Assembly (NCBI GenBank): GCA_050260215.1
Contig: JBLNBU010000124.1
Coordinates: forward strand, 1-29,826
Direction: 5' to 3'
Length of the DNA stretch: 29,826 nt
Source: JBLNBU01 sp050260215
GTDB lineage: Bacteria > Pseudomonadota > Alphaproteobacteria > Rhodospirillales > Magnetospirillaceae
Shown: positions 7,646 through 14,934 of the stretch, piece by piece
How the letters are laid out: the number at the start of each line of letters is the position of its first letter
Position numbering within the stretch: position 1 is the first letter of the stretch
The notes under the pieces: model-generated
The model's database searches: none
Seen by the model: the letters and a program-made list of their open reading frames with translations, nothing else
Told to the model about the DNA's origin: nothing
Position numbers and translations under genes: made by a program

Positions 7646-7700
7646 ACTCCTCTCGTCAGCCCAACCACGTCAGTGTTGGAAAGCGGGCGCCTTGATCCAC

Positions 7701-8684
7701 TTACCCCAACTTCTCCGCCAGATCCTCCGCCCGCAGGTGCGTGTAGCGCTTCAGCATCTGCAGCGTCTTGTGCCCGGTGATGGCCGCGGCTTCCATCGGG
7801 TTCAGGCCCAGCTCGAACAGGCGTGAGGTGGCCTCGTGGCGGAGGTCATGGAACTTCAGGTTCTTGATCTCGGCCGCGGTCACCGCCTTGCGGAAATAGG
7901 TGTCCAGCACTTCGCGGGTGACCGGGAACACCCGGCCGTCGAGGGAGCGGGGCAGCTTCTTCAGCTCGGCGACGGCGGCCGTGGACAGGGGCACCTCGCG
8001 GTCGTCGCCGTTCTTGGTGTCGTGCAGTTTGGCGACGCGCCGGGCCAAGTCGACGTCGGCCCATTGCAGCTTCAGCAGCTCGCCCTGGCGCATGGCCGTC
8101 TCCAGGGCGACGCGGACGATCGGCGCCAGCCAGGTGCACTTGGAGGCATCGCATGCCTTCAGCAGCCGTTCCTCCTCCTTGTCGACCAGGCGGCGGTCGC
8201 GGGCCTTGGCCGCGCTCGGCATCTTGATCTTCTCGATCGGGTTGCCGAGGCTGGTCATCCCCCATTCCTTGATGGCGACCGTATAGAGGTGCGAGATCAG
8301 CGCCAGGTAGTTGCGCACCGTCGTCGGGCCGGTGCCGGCCTTCAGCTTGGCGTCGCGCCACTTGGCCAGGTCGGAGGGCTTGAGGTTGGCCAGCGAGAAC
8401 CTGGCCAGCGGGTCGCGGCGCCAGAAGCGGATGCGCACCTCCTCCTGGGCGATCCCCTTCTTGTGGGGCGTCACCTCGCGGCCGTAGCGCTCCAGGGCGG
8501 CGTCCAGCGTGGTGTTGTTGGCCTCGGTGGGGTCGACGAAGCAGCCCCGGTCCATCTCGCCCTCGATCTGGCGGGCCCAGCGCTCGGCCAGGACCTTGGT
8601 GTCGAAGGTGCGCGACAGCGGCGGATAGCCCTTCCGCCGCACCTTGGCCTGCCAGTTGTCGCCACGCTTGATGATGGTCGCCAT
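7701..8684 (-). CDS. Tyrosine recombinase (integrase)
   Basis: A 327-aa phage/island-type integrase. The start at 8684 (MATIIKRGDNW) has GGGGAG upstream; a nine-codon extension to 8711 is less likely. Residues 1-55 form an arm-binding region, about 60-150 a core-binding domain, and 165-327 the catalytic domain. Visible catalytic residues are R199 (AMRQGELL), K224, H279 and R282 (HDLRH), H305 (GHKTL) and the nucleophile Y314 (RYTHL). It cuts and rejoins DNA between attP and attB. The gene lies about 100 bases from the 3' end of tRNA-Arg(CCT) and points away from it, the classic position for a tRNA-targeting integrase. The catalytic set is intact, so excision may still be possible. Confidence 0.93.
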   Translation of the reverse strand: MATIIKRGDNWQAKVRRKGYPPLSRTFDTKVLAERWARQIEGEMDRGCFVDPTEANNTTLDAALERYGREVTPHKKGIAQEEVRIRFWRRDPLARFSLANLKPSDLAKWRDAKLKAGTGPTTVRNYLALISHLYTVAIKEWGMTSLGNPIEKIKMPSAAKARDRRLVDKEEERLLKACDASKCTWLAPIVRVALETAMRQGELLKLQWADVDLARRVAKLHDTKNGDDREVPLSTAAVAELKKLPRSLDGRVFPVTREVLDTYFRKAVTAAEIKNLKFHDLRHEATSRLFELGLNPMEAAAITGHKTLQMLKRYTHLRAEDLAEKLG

Positions 8685-8750
8685 GGGGCGCTCCCCGGGG
8701 GTCGAAATCACCCCTGAGTGTCCCCGAATTGTCCCAAATTGGCAATATGG

Positions 8751-8780
8751 TCCGCGGCGGAGAGGGCCCAGACCCGCGGA
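8751..8780. repeat. Inverted repeat between integrase and tRNA-Arg
   Basis: TCCGCGG (8751-8757) and CCGCGGA (8774-8780) form a 7-bp inverted repeat with a 16-base spacer, a few bases beyond the tRNA 3' end. It could be a recombinase or excisionase arm site or a tRNA 3' processing hairpin. No T-run follows on the minus strand. Confidence 0.35.
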
Positions 8781-8785
8781 AAATA

Positions 8786-8812
8786 TGGCGTCCCGGAGAG
8801 GACTCGAACCTC
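8786..8812. other. Probable attachment site (tRNA 3' end)
   Basis: The 3' end and T-arm of tRNA-Arg face the integrase gene. Tyrosine recombinases of this type usually cross over within the tRNA T-arm to 3' end and leave a direct repeat at the far end of the element. No second copy was noticed between 1 and 7700, so the partner site should lie left of the window. The exact core is not known. Confidence 0.4.
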
Positions 8813-8862
8813 CGACCCACAGTTTAGGAAACTGTTGCTCTATCCTGCTGAGCTACCGGGAC
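8786..8862 (-). tRNA. tRNA-Arg (anticodon CCT)
   Basis: The reverse complement folds as a full cloverleaf. The acceptor stem GTCCCGG pairs with CCGGGAC, the D-arm reads GCTC..GAGC, and the anticodon stem ACAGT/ACTGT encloses TTCCTAA with anticodon CCT. The T-arm GGAGG/CTCTC (one mismatch) carries the TTCGAAC loop. The CCA end is encoded (8786-8788). It reads the rare AGG codon. Its 3' half is the likely attachment site of the integrated element on its left. Confidence 0.95.
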
Positions 8863-9000
8863 GCGGCCGCGTGGGCGGACCGGGGGGTTATAGCATCGCC
8901 GGCGGGGGTGGCGGAAGGGGGCTGGGGATGGGGTATCCACCCTCTTGCGCCGGGGGCGGCCTTCGGTCATCTTCCCCCACCCCGACGACCAGGAGGTTCC

Positions 9001-9201
9001 ATGAGCGGCTACCGCACCCATGACGGCCAGTTTTCCGACCGCATGCCCATCAAGCGCACGACCGAGGAAAAGCGCCGTCTCCTGGTCCAGCTGAAGGAAC
9101 AGCAGGCGGGGCTCAAAGCCTGGGTCGCCGACGAGGTCAAGCAGGCGCTGGCACGGCGGATCGCCGAGCTGGAAAAGGAGCTGGCGGTCGCCCGTCGATG
9201 A
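9001..9201 (+). CDS. Small coiled-coil hypothetical protein, 66 aa
   Basis: The ATG at 9001 has a near-ideal AGGAGG (8991-8996) four bases upstream. The protein starts MSGYRTHDGQFSD. From residue 18 to the end it is almost entirely charged, heptad-like helix (EEKRRLLVQLKEQQAG, then ARRIAELEKELAVARR), so a short coiled coil is likely. No family was recognised. It lies just outside the integrated element, beside tRNA-Arg, and has host-like base composition. Confidence 0.7.
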   Translation: MSGYRTHDGQFSDRMPIKRTTEEKRRLLVQLKEQQAGLKAWVADEVKQALARRIAELEKELAVARR

Positions 9202-9266
9202 CCGTTGAGGTAACCGACCGCGTGCCCGTTTATCCCTTTGGGTTGGGGTCGGACGCCTCATCGTTC

Positions 9267-9294
9267 TCGACATCGGCCCGCCGGTGCGTATAAA
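9267..9294 (+). promoter_or_regulatory. Candidate sigma-70 promoter for the 9358 gene
   Basis: TCGACA (9267-9272) and TATAAA (9289-9294), separated by 16 bases, resemble -35 and -10 boxes. The pair lies 63 bases before the ATG at 9358, in an otherwise gene-free stretch (9202-9357). Confidence 0.45.
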
Positions 9295-9357
9295 CGAACG
9301 AGGAGCGGGCGCCCATGCCCGCGCGATGCGGATGGATGTTGCGATGGGGGTGGAGTG

Positions 9358-9597
9358 ATGAGCCTGTTCGGACGGCGCAAGGGCGGCGACGAGGTTCAGC
9401 CCGGTCACATCTTCCGCAAGGCCGGCACCTATGGCGGCGAATGGGTGGTCGAGCGCGTGTTCGAATACCCGGACATCCCGCCCCATGCCCGCCTGGTGGA
9501 GCGCACCGGCAGCCGCACCATGACGGTGGCGGTCAGCCTGCTGCTCGACGTCGAGAACTTCACCCCGGTTCTGCAGTCGGCGGCGGAGGAGGGCTGA
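9358..9597 (+). CDS. Conserved-looking small hypothetical protein, 79 aa
   Basis: Starts MSLFGRRKGGDEVQPGHIFRK, with a purine-rich GGGGGTGGAG stretch upstream. The body (GGEWVVERVFEYPDIPPHARLVE, then RTMTVAVSLLLDVENF) alternates strand-forming residues and suggests a small beta-rich domain. It has no signal peptide or cysteines. I do not recognise a named family, and its function is unknown. A promoter-like pair lies 63 bases upstream. Its end overlaps a dubious small antisense frame. Confidence 0.7.
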   Translation: MSLFGRRKGGDEVQPGHIFRKAGTYGGEWVVERVFEYPDIPPHARLVERTGSRTMTVAVSLLLDVENFTPVLQSAAEEG

Positions 9598-9727
9598 CGC
9601 CCTCGGGCTGGCCTGCCCGGGCCCGCAGCCGCTGGGCGGAGCGGCAGGCGCAGTCCAGGTGCGGGTGGGCCCGCTTCCAGTTGCAGCCGCGCCGGCACAA
9701 CGAGGTTTCGGGGACTTGGGCAGTCAT
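9560..9727 (-). CDS. Possible small cysteine-containing protein, 55 aa
   Basis: An ATG-started frame (MTAQVPETSLCRRGCNWKRAH) begins 32 bases after the stop of the rubredoxin reductase gene on the same strand. Four cysteines and two histidines cluster in residues 11-33 (CRRGC, HPHLDCAC), as in small metal-binding proteins. The C-terminus is a low-complexity proline run overlapping the end of the convergent 79-aa gene. There is no clear ribosome site, and G+C-rich DNA often holds chance frames. If real, it would belong to the rubrerythrin operon. Confidence 0.35.
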   Translation of the reverse strand: MTAQVPETSLCRRGCNWKRAHPHLDCACRSAQRLRARAGQPEGVSPPPPPTAEPG

Positions 9728-9759
9728 GGCCGCACCATAGCGCGCCCCCGCCCCCGCTG

Positions 9760-10911
9760 TCAGCCCAGCAGATCGGGCATCTCCTTTCCCAGCGTCTGGC
9801 GTTCCGCCGTCCGCGTGCCGCTCAGCGCGAACCCCACCGCATGGCCGCCGTCGTCGACGAACAGCGCCTTGCGGTCCCGGCCCTCGCCGTCCAGCACCCA
9901 CTTGCCGCGGGCCGACGGCGGCGGCGGACACACCGCCAGCGGCAGGCGCGGCGTCTTGACCACCACCGGCATGGCCGGCAGCACCAGCGGCGTGTCGCGG
10001 CCGGCCAGGGTGGCGGCCAGCGCCCGGGCCTGGGCCATCAGCGGCAGGATGAAGGGCAGCGGTCCGGCCGGGGTCTGGGCGCAGTCGCCCAGGGCGAACA
10101 CGTCCGGGTCGCTGGTTCGCAGCCACTGGTCGACGACGATGCCCTTGTCCACCGCCAGCCCGGCCGCGGCAGCCAAGGCGGTGCGGGGCACCAGGCCGAT
10201 GGCCGACAGCGCCAGGTCGAACGCGACGGCGCTGCCGTCGTCCAGCTCGGCGCGGCCGGGTTCCATGCGGGCGATGGTGCGGCCCAGGTGCAGGCCGATG
10301 CCGGCCCCGCCCAGGGCCCAGGCCAGCTCGGCCCCCAGCGCCTCGGGCAGCAGGCGGCCCAGCGGCCACGGCGCCGGATCGACCATGGACACCTTGAATC
10401 CGGCCCCGGCCAGGTCGTCGGCAAATTCGCAGCCGATCAGGCCGGCGCCGATCAGCAGCACGCGCGCCCCCGGAAACAGTGCCGCCCGCCAGGCGGCGTA
10501 GTCGTCGAGGTCGTTGACCGCGTGGATGCGCACGCTGTCCGAGCCGGGCACCGAATAGGGCCGCGGATCGGCGCCCAGCGCCAGCACCAGCCGGTCATAA
10601 GCCAGCACCGCCTCGTCGCCGTCCGGGCGGCGCACCGCCACGGTCTTGGCCTTGCGGTCGATGGCGACCACCCGGTGGCGGGCCAGCACGGTGGCGGCAT
10701 GGTCCTCGGCCACTTGCCCGGCGGTCTTCAGCGCCAGGGCCTGGGGCGACTTGCCCTGGGCCAGCGCGTTGGACAGCATGGGCTTGCTGTAGGCCTCGCC
10801 GCCGTCGGCGGTGACCACCGTCACCGCCACGCCGTGGTCCAGTTTGCGCAGCTCGCGGGCCAGGGTATAGCCCCCCAGCCCGCTGCCGACGATGACGACG
10901 CCGCCGGCCAT
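9760..10911 (-). CDS. FAD-dependent NAD(P)H:rubredoxin reductase
   Basis: A 383-aa two-dinucleotide-fold flavoprotein. The N-terminal FAD-binding motif is GSGLGG (residues 9-14). The central NAD(P)H-binding motif lies in VLLIGAGLIGCEF (about 149-161). The second FAD motif is in VFALGDCA (about 268-275). Size and layout match rubredoxin/ferredoxin reductases, which pass electrons from NAD(P)H to rubredoxin. The ATG follows the rubredoxin stop after two bases, with GGAGG inside the rubredoxin gene as ribosome site. That places it third in the rubrerythrin-rubredoxin-reductase operon. The set forms a complete NAD(P)H-peroxide reductase chain in the cytoplasm. Confidence 0.88.
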   Translation of the reverse strand: MAGGVVIVGSGLGGYTLARELRKLDHGVAVTVVTADGGEAYSKPMLSNALAQGKSPQALALKTAGQVAEDHAATVLARHRVVAIDRKAKTVAVRRPDGDEAVLAYDRLVLALGADPRPYSVPGSDSVRIHAVNDLDDYAAWRAALFPGARVLLIGAGLIGCEFADDLAGAGFKVSMVDPAPWPLGRLLPEALGAELAWALGGAGIGLHLGRTIARMEPGRAELDDGSAVAFDLALSAIGLVPRTALAAAAGLAVDKGIVVDQWLRTSDPDVFALGDCAQTPAGPLPFILPLMAQARALAATLAGRDTPLVLPAMPVVVKTPRLPLAVCPPPPSARGKWVLDGEGRDRKALFVDDGGHAVGFALSGTRTAERQTLGKEMPDLLG

Positions 10912-10913
10912 GG

Positions 10914-11078
10914 TCAGGCCTCCATCGGTTCGAAGTCGTCCTTGGACACGCCGCAGTCGGGGCAGACCCAGTCAGCGGGGATGTCCTCGAAGGCCGTGCC
11001 CGGCGCGATGCCGTCTTCGGGCATGCCCAGCGCGGGGTCGTAGACGTAGTTGCAGACGACGCAGACGTATCTCTTCAT
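10914..11078 (-). CDS. Rubredoxin, 54 aa
   Basis: The protein starts MKRYVCVVCNYVYDP and contains the two classic iron-binding knuckles: C6xxC9 (CVVCNYVYD) and C39xxC42 (CPDCGVSKDDFE). These hold a single Fe(SCys)4 centre that shuttles one electron. A GGAGG site precedes the ATG by eight bases. It sits 24 bases after the rubrerythrin stop and 2 bases before the reductase start, so it is the middle gene of the operon. It likely carries electrons from the reductase to rubrerythrin, whose own rubredoxin domain is absent here. Confidence 0.95.
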   Translation of the reverse strand: MKRYVCVVCNYVYDPALGMPEDGIAPGTAFEDIPADWVCPDCGVSKDDFEPMEA

Positions 11079-11102
11079 GGCGGGATCCTCCGGGCTTCAA
11101 GG

Positions 11103-11582
<480 letters not shown>

Positions 11583-11643
11583 GGGGTTGGATCTCCTTGC
11601 GGTATCGCGTTGGAGAGACACTAGCGCGCGCCGGCCCATCGAG

Positions 11644-11666
11644 TGAAACCGGTAATCCGCGTTTCA
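11644..11666. promoter_or_regulatory. Perfect inverted repeat in the divergent control region
   Basis: TGAAAC (11644-11649) and GTTTCA (11661-11666) form a perfect inverted repeat with an 11-base spacer. It lies 62 bases before the rubrerythrin start on one side and 144 bases before the His-rich gene on the other. Its size fits a dimeric repressor or activator operator. The regulator is not identifiable from the sequence. Confidence 0.4.
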
Positions 11667-11810
11667 GTAATCGACACAGACGATCAATTTCGTATCCCCG
11701 TTTTGCCACGCCCTGTGACGAGGTGGTTGCTGGCGCGAACGGGTGGCCTCGGGCTTCCTTTTGGGGACTGCCGGCGCACAGGCCGGCACCCGCCGAAAGG
11801 ACCAAGGACC

Positions 11811-12221
11811 ATGAGCGCCAAACTGTCCGCCATCGCCGCCGTCGCCGCCGTGCTGCTGGCCGCCGCCGCCGCCCGCGCCGAGACGGCCCCGACCACCACC
11901 ACGACTACCACCGTGGTCAGCCGCCACACCGCCACCACCCAGGCCATCGCTCCGGCGCCCAGCCGCGACCCCGCGCTGACCAGCGTCGAGCGCAACCAGG
12001 AGCGCCACTCCACCCGCGGCCTGGCCAATGCCGAGCGGCGGATCGAGGCCAACCGCCATCGCCACGCCACCCGCACCCATCATCACCACCGCGTCACTGC
12101 CGCCGCCGGCCATCACCACCACCACCATCACAGCCACGCGCCGCACCTGGCCCGGGTCGACCACCACCACGGCGCCGCCGCCCGCGTCGAGCGGCCCGAG
12201 CGCCCGCACCGCCGCTCCTGA
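11811..12221 (+). CDS. Secreted histidine-rich small protein, 136 aa
   Basis: Starts MSAKLSAIAAVAAVLL; residues 1-23 are a clear signal peptide ending near ARA. A threonine run follows (29-34). Residues 53-84 form a module (DPALTSVERNQERH, then GLANAERRIEANRHR) that recurs in the next gene. Residues 83-120 are extremely histidine-rich, including seven in a row (101-107) and a DHHH, so the exported protein probably binds Ni, Zn, Cu or Co. The end (VERPERPHRRS) again matches the neighbour. No named family was recognised. It heads a run with a paralogue and an outer-membrane barrel protein. A metal-buffering or sensing role is inference. Confidence 0.7.
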   Translation: MSAKLSAIAAVAAVLLAAAAARAETAPTTTTTTTVVSRHTATTQAIAPAPSRDPALTSVERNQERHSTRGLANAERRIEANRHRHATRTHHHHRVTAAAGHHHHHHHSHAPHLARVDHHHGAAARVERPERPHRRS

Positions 12222-12239
12222 CCGGAAGGGAAATCGACC

Positions 12240-12530
12240 ATGACCCCGGCATTTCGCCCGCTTGCCGCCGCCGCCGTCCTGACGATGGCCGCCGGCGCCC
12301 AGGCCCAGACGGCCCCCGCCCCCGCCCCGGCCGGCCACGACCACGCGCTGCAAAGCCTGCAATCCAACCTGGACCGCCATCCCAACGCCGGCCTGACCAA
12401 CGCCGAGATGCGAGTCGAGGCAAACCGCGCCCGCGCCGACGCGGTGGAACGCCCCGAAAGGACCGATCGCCCCGACAAGGCCGATCGCTCGGCCCGGCCC
12501 GACCGCCCCGAGCACGGCCGCGGCCGCTGA
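12240..12530 (+). CDS. Secreted small protein, paralogue of the upstream His-rich gene
   Basis: A 96-aa protein with a signal peptide (residues 1-22, ending AQAQ). Residues 34-65 (DHALQSLQSNLDRH, then GLTNAEMRVEANRAR) align without gaps to residues 53-84 of the preceding protein, with more than half the positions identical. The tail shares VERPER but replaces the histidine block with charged RPD/DKADR repeats, which are probably disordered. It begins 18 bases after its paralogue and ends 31 bases before an outer-membrane protein gene. The two likely arose by tandem duplication and diverged in the tail. Function is unknown. Confidence 0.7.
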   Translation: MTPAFRPLAAAAVLTMAAGAQAQTAPAPAPAGHDHALQSLQSNLDRHPNAGLTNAEMRVEANRARADAVERPERTDRPDKADRSARPDRPEHGRGR

Positions 12531-12561
12531 CGCCTTCCCGGATTCGACCCAAGGACATGAC

Positions 12562-13365
12562 ATGACCACATCTTCCCGCCTGGCCGTCCTGACGATGGCC
12601 GCCACCCTGGCCGCCCTGCCCGCGGTGGCCGCCGACTCCCGCCGGCCGGCCGCCGCCGAGACCCGCTTCGGCGAGCTGACGGTGTCGACCGGCATCGACT
12701 ACAGCACCGGCAAGTACGGGCAGGCCATCTCGACCGACATCGTCTCGGTGCCGGTCACGGCCAAGCTGGAAAAGGACGAGTGGACGGCCAAGCTGACCGT
12801 CCCTTGGGTCGAGATGACCGGCCCGGCCGACGTGGTTCAGGGCGTCGGCCGGATCCGGGGCCGCGCCGCGGCCACCGCCACCCGGTCGGGCCTGGGCGAC
12901 GTCACCGCCAGCCTGGGCCGCACCGTGTGGGACGACCGCACCAATGGCACCGCGGTCGACGTCACCGGCAAGATCAAGTTCGGCACCGCCTCGGCCGCCG
13001 ACGGGCTGGGCACCGGCGAGAACGACTACTCGCTGGCCATCGAGCCGTCGCAGCGCTTCGGCGCGGTGACCGCCTTCGGCTCGCTGGGCTACAAGATCGT
13101 CGGCAACCCCGGTGGTGCCGACCTGGGCGACGAGGTGATCGGCTCGCTGGGTGCCTCGGTCGACGTGGCACCGGGGACGCCGGTGGGGGTCGAGTTCACC
13201 TTCCAGGAGCCCACCGGCGGCAGTGCCGCGCCCCAGCGCGACGTCACCGCCTTCATCGACCACCACCTGAACGACCAGGCCAAGGGGCAGCTGTACCTGG
13301 TCCGCGGCCTGGCCGACGGCAGCCCCGACTGGGGCGGAGGGGCCATGTTGTCCTATCGGTTCTGA
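12562..13365 (+). CDS. Putative outer-membrane beta-barrel protein
   Basis: A 267-aa protein with a signal peptide (residues 1-24, PAVAA-D). The mature part alternates short amphipathic strands (ELTVSTGIDYSTGKYG, VSVPVTAKLEKDEWTAKLTVPW) with glycine/aspartate turns. It ends in SYRF, the C-terminal phenylalanine signature recognised by the BAM complex. The pattern resembles MetA/transporter-like outer-membrane proteins of the phenol-degradation family, but the substrate cannot be told. It follows the two small secreted genes closely and likely forms one operon with them. It could be the channel or anchor through which the small proteins act. Confidence 0.7.
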   Translation: MTTSSRLAVLTMAATLAALPAVAADSRRPAAAETRFGELTVSTGIDYSTGKYGQAISTDIVSVPVTAKLEKDEWTAKLTVPWVEMTGPADVVQGVGRIRGRAAATATRSGLGDVTASLGRTVWDDRTNGTAVDVTGKIKFGTASAADGLGTGENDYSLAIEPSQRFGAVTAFGSLGYKIVGNPGGADLGDEVIGSLGASVDVAPGTPVGVEFTFQEPTGGSAAPQRDVTAFIDHHLNDQAKGQLYLVRGLADGSPDWGGGAMLSYRF

Positions 13366-13383
13366 CCTGCTAGAACGGGCCGG

Positions 13384-13549
13384 CCTTCCGGTGCCGGCCC
13401 CATGGGGCCGGAGAATCGGGAACGCGGTGGAACTCCGCGACGTGCCCAACGCCGTTAAGGGGGGACCGGCTGGACCACATGCCACTGGCGACAAGCCGGG
13501 AAGGCGTCCAGCCCGGGACGATCCCCAAGTCGGAAGACCGGCCGGAAGG
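13384..13549 (+). promoter_or_regulatory. Cobalamin (adenosylcobalamin) riboswitch
   Basis: The P1 strands CCTTCCGG (13384-13391) and CCGGAAGG (13542-13549) pair. Conserved core elements appear in order: GGGAA (13418-13422) with GGTG (13426-13429), the B12 box GCCACTGG (13481-13488), GCCGGGAAGGC (13495-13505) and AAGTCGGAAGACC (13527-13539). It lies 62 bases upstream of bluB, a cobalamin-biosynthesis gene. A 10-bp stem (13556-13565 with 13573-13582) and a CCTTCC (13585-13590) able to compete for the P1 3' strand form a plausible expression platform. High cobalamin should reduce bluB expression. Confidence 0.88.
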
Positions 13550-13611
13550 ACATGGCCCGTGCCGCGCGGACGGCGGTGCGGGCGCCTTCCTTGCGTCGAG
13601 GGGAACCGACC

Positions 13612-14367
13612 ATGGACCATGCGAACCTTCTGCCTGCCGATCCCTTGCCCGAACTCGAGCGGGCCGGCGTTTATCGTGCCATCCTGACCCGCCGCGACAC
13701 TCGCGGCGAATTCCTGCCCGATCCCGTCCCCGACGAGGTGCTGTCGCGCCTGCTGGTGGCCGCCCACCACGCGCCCTCGGTCGGCTTCATGCAGCCGTGG
13801 AGCTTCGTGCTGGTGCGCGACCTGGAGGTGCGCCGGCGCGTGCATGCTGCCTTCACCAAGGCCAATGCCGAAGCCGCCCTGATGTTCGACGAGGACCGGC
13901 GCGCCACCTATCGCTCGCTCAAGCTGGAAGGCATCCTGGAAGCGCCGGTCAGCCTGTGCATCACCTGCGACCGCGACCGCGCCGGCCCGGTGGTGATCGG
14001 CCGAACCCACATCCGCACCATGGACCTCTACAGCAGCGTCTGCGCGGTGCAGAACCTGTGGCTGGCCGCCCGCGCCGAGGGCCTGGGCGTCGGCTGGGTC
14101 AGCATCTTCGACAACGCCGCGGTACAGGCCGCACTGGGCATCCCCGACGGCATCGTGCCGGTGGCCTGGCTGTGCATCGGCCGGGTCAGGGGCTATCACC
14201 CCCGCCCCGAGCTCGAGGCCGCCGGCTGGCGTCCCCGGCTGGCGGTCGAGGAGCTGGTTCATTTCGACGGCTGGGGCAACCACGATACCGCCGGGCCGCT
14301 GGCCGAACGGCTGCGCGCCGACCAGCGAGCGGCGGCCGAGGGGCGGCTTCAAGATCGGGATTGTTGA
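13612..14367 (+). CDS. bluB: 5,6-dimethylbenzimidazole synthase BluB
   Basis: A 251-aa nitroreductase-fold protein. It converts reduced FMN and oxygen to 5,6-dimethylbenzimidazole, the lower ligand of vitamin B12. BluB hallmarks are visible: RRDTRGEF at residues 27-34, whose aspartate D29 corresponds to the essential Asp of the Sinorhizobium enzyme, and HAPSVGFMQPW at 53-63. A GVGWVSIFD segment near residue 162 carries the family serine. Length is typical. The ATG follows GAGGGG, and a cobalamin riboswitch occupies the leader, matching the function. The gene stands alone rather than in a large cob cluster, and the next gene is unrelated. Confidence 0.95.
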   Translation: MDHANLLPADPLPELERAGVYRAILTRRDTRGEFLPDPVPDEVLSRLLVAAHHAPSVGFMQPWSFVLVRDLEVRRRVHAAFTKANAEAALMFDEDRRATYRSLKLEGILEAPVSLCITCDRDRAGPVVIGRTHIRTMDLYSSVCAVQNLWLAARAEGLGVGWVSIFDNAAVQAALGIPDGIVPVAWLCIGRVRGYHPRPELEAAGWRPRLAVEELVHFDGWGNHDTAGPLAERLRADQRAAAEGRLQDRDC

Positions 14368-14398
14368 CGGCGCAAGCAACCGTGGTAGGGTTGCGGCC

Positions 14399-14905
14399 AT
14401 GTTGCACCGCACCATGACCGCCGCAATCCTGCTCGCCGCCGTGTCCGGCCCTGCCGGGGCCGGCATGCTGGCCGATCCGCAGCAATGCCGGGCGGGCACC
14501 CCCGCCCCCACCGAGCTGGCGACGCTGGCCCGCAAGGCCGCCGTCTTGGCCGAACGCGCCCGCTCCGGCGAGAACCTGTCGCAGGTGACGGTGGGCTGGT
14601 ACGTGGCCGACCTGCTGGCCGAGCTGGCCGACCGCGATGCCGACCTGGCCCGCCAGCTCCGCCCCGACGGCCGCCTGGTGGTCGACTATCTGGTCACCCG
14701 CTTCCAGTCGCGGCCCAAGGACGAGATCCGCGCCGTCGAGACCCTGGCCGCTGCCGGCAACCGCCCGCTGCGCCTGGCCGCCCGCTATGCCCTGGAAGCC
14801 TTGCGCCACATTCCCGACGACGACGACCCGCCGCCGAGCCAGGCCGAGGACCGCGACGACCTGGCGGCGGCCCTGGCTTGCGTCAGGGGCCTGCTGGGGG
14901 GATAG
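14399..14905 (+). CDS. Secreted hypothetical protein, 168 aa
   Basis: Starts at ATG 14399 (MLHRTMTAAILLAAV), with an alternative ATG at 14414. Residues 1-22 form a signal peptide ending GAG. The mature protein is helical and alanine/arginine-rich (LARKAAVLAERARSG, AVETLAAAGNRPLRLAARYALEALRH), similar to helical-repeat scaffolds. Two cysteines (near residues 30 and 162) could form a disulfide in the periplasm. No family was recognised. It follows bluB by 31 bases and could be co-transcribed, but no link to cobalamin is evident. Confidence 0.6.
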   Translation: MLHRTMTAAILLAAVSGPAGAGMLADPQQCRAGTPAPTELATLARKAAVLAERARSGENLSQVTVGWYVADLLAELADRDADLARQLRPDGRLVVDYLVTRFQSRPKDEIRAVETLAAAGNRPLRLAARYALEALRHIPDDDDPPPSQAEDRDDLAAALACVRGLLGG

Positions 14906-14934
14906 TCAATGCAGGGGGCAGGCCGGAGGCGGGC

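Larger units (their letters stand above)
1..8785. mobile_element. Right part of an element integrated at tRNA-Arg(CCT)
   Basis: A tyrosine recombinase gene lies next to the 3' end of a complete tRNA-Arg gene, the usual layout for genomic islands, plasmid-like integrative elements and prophages that use a tRNA 3' end as attachment site. Leftward lie a replication-type gene, several small membrane proteins, a VirB6/TrbL-like membrane protein and unknown genes. Two patches (about 4110-4690 and 6010-7690) are strikingly A+T-rich against their G+C-rich surroundings, a sign of separate acquisition. No structural phage genes, relaxase or transposase are visible, so the element type is open. The left end and the duplicated tRNA 3' fragment were not found and probably lie outside the window. 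Genes at 4712-6006 have host-like base composition and could be cargo or old chromosome. Confidence 0.55.

Noticed and set aside
1..7700. A second copy of the tRNA-Arg 3' end as left attachment site
   Set aside because: None was noticed by eye; the site probably lies outside the window. A computed repeat search would settle this.
13377..13400. Hairpin GGGCCGGC/GCCGGCCC as a terminator after the barrel gene
   Set aside because: No T-run follows, and its loop and 3' strand overlap the start of the cobalamin riboswitch, whose P1 pairing better explains the sequence.
12094..14535. An 813-residue open frame on the minus strand
   Set aside because: It is antisense to the barrel gene, the riboswitch and bluB, has low-complexity G/R/A-rich translation and no domain; long shadow frames are expected in G+C-rich DNA.
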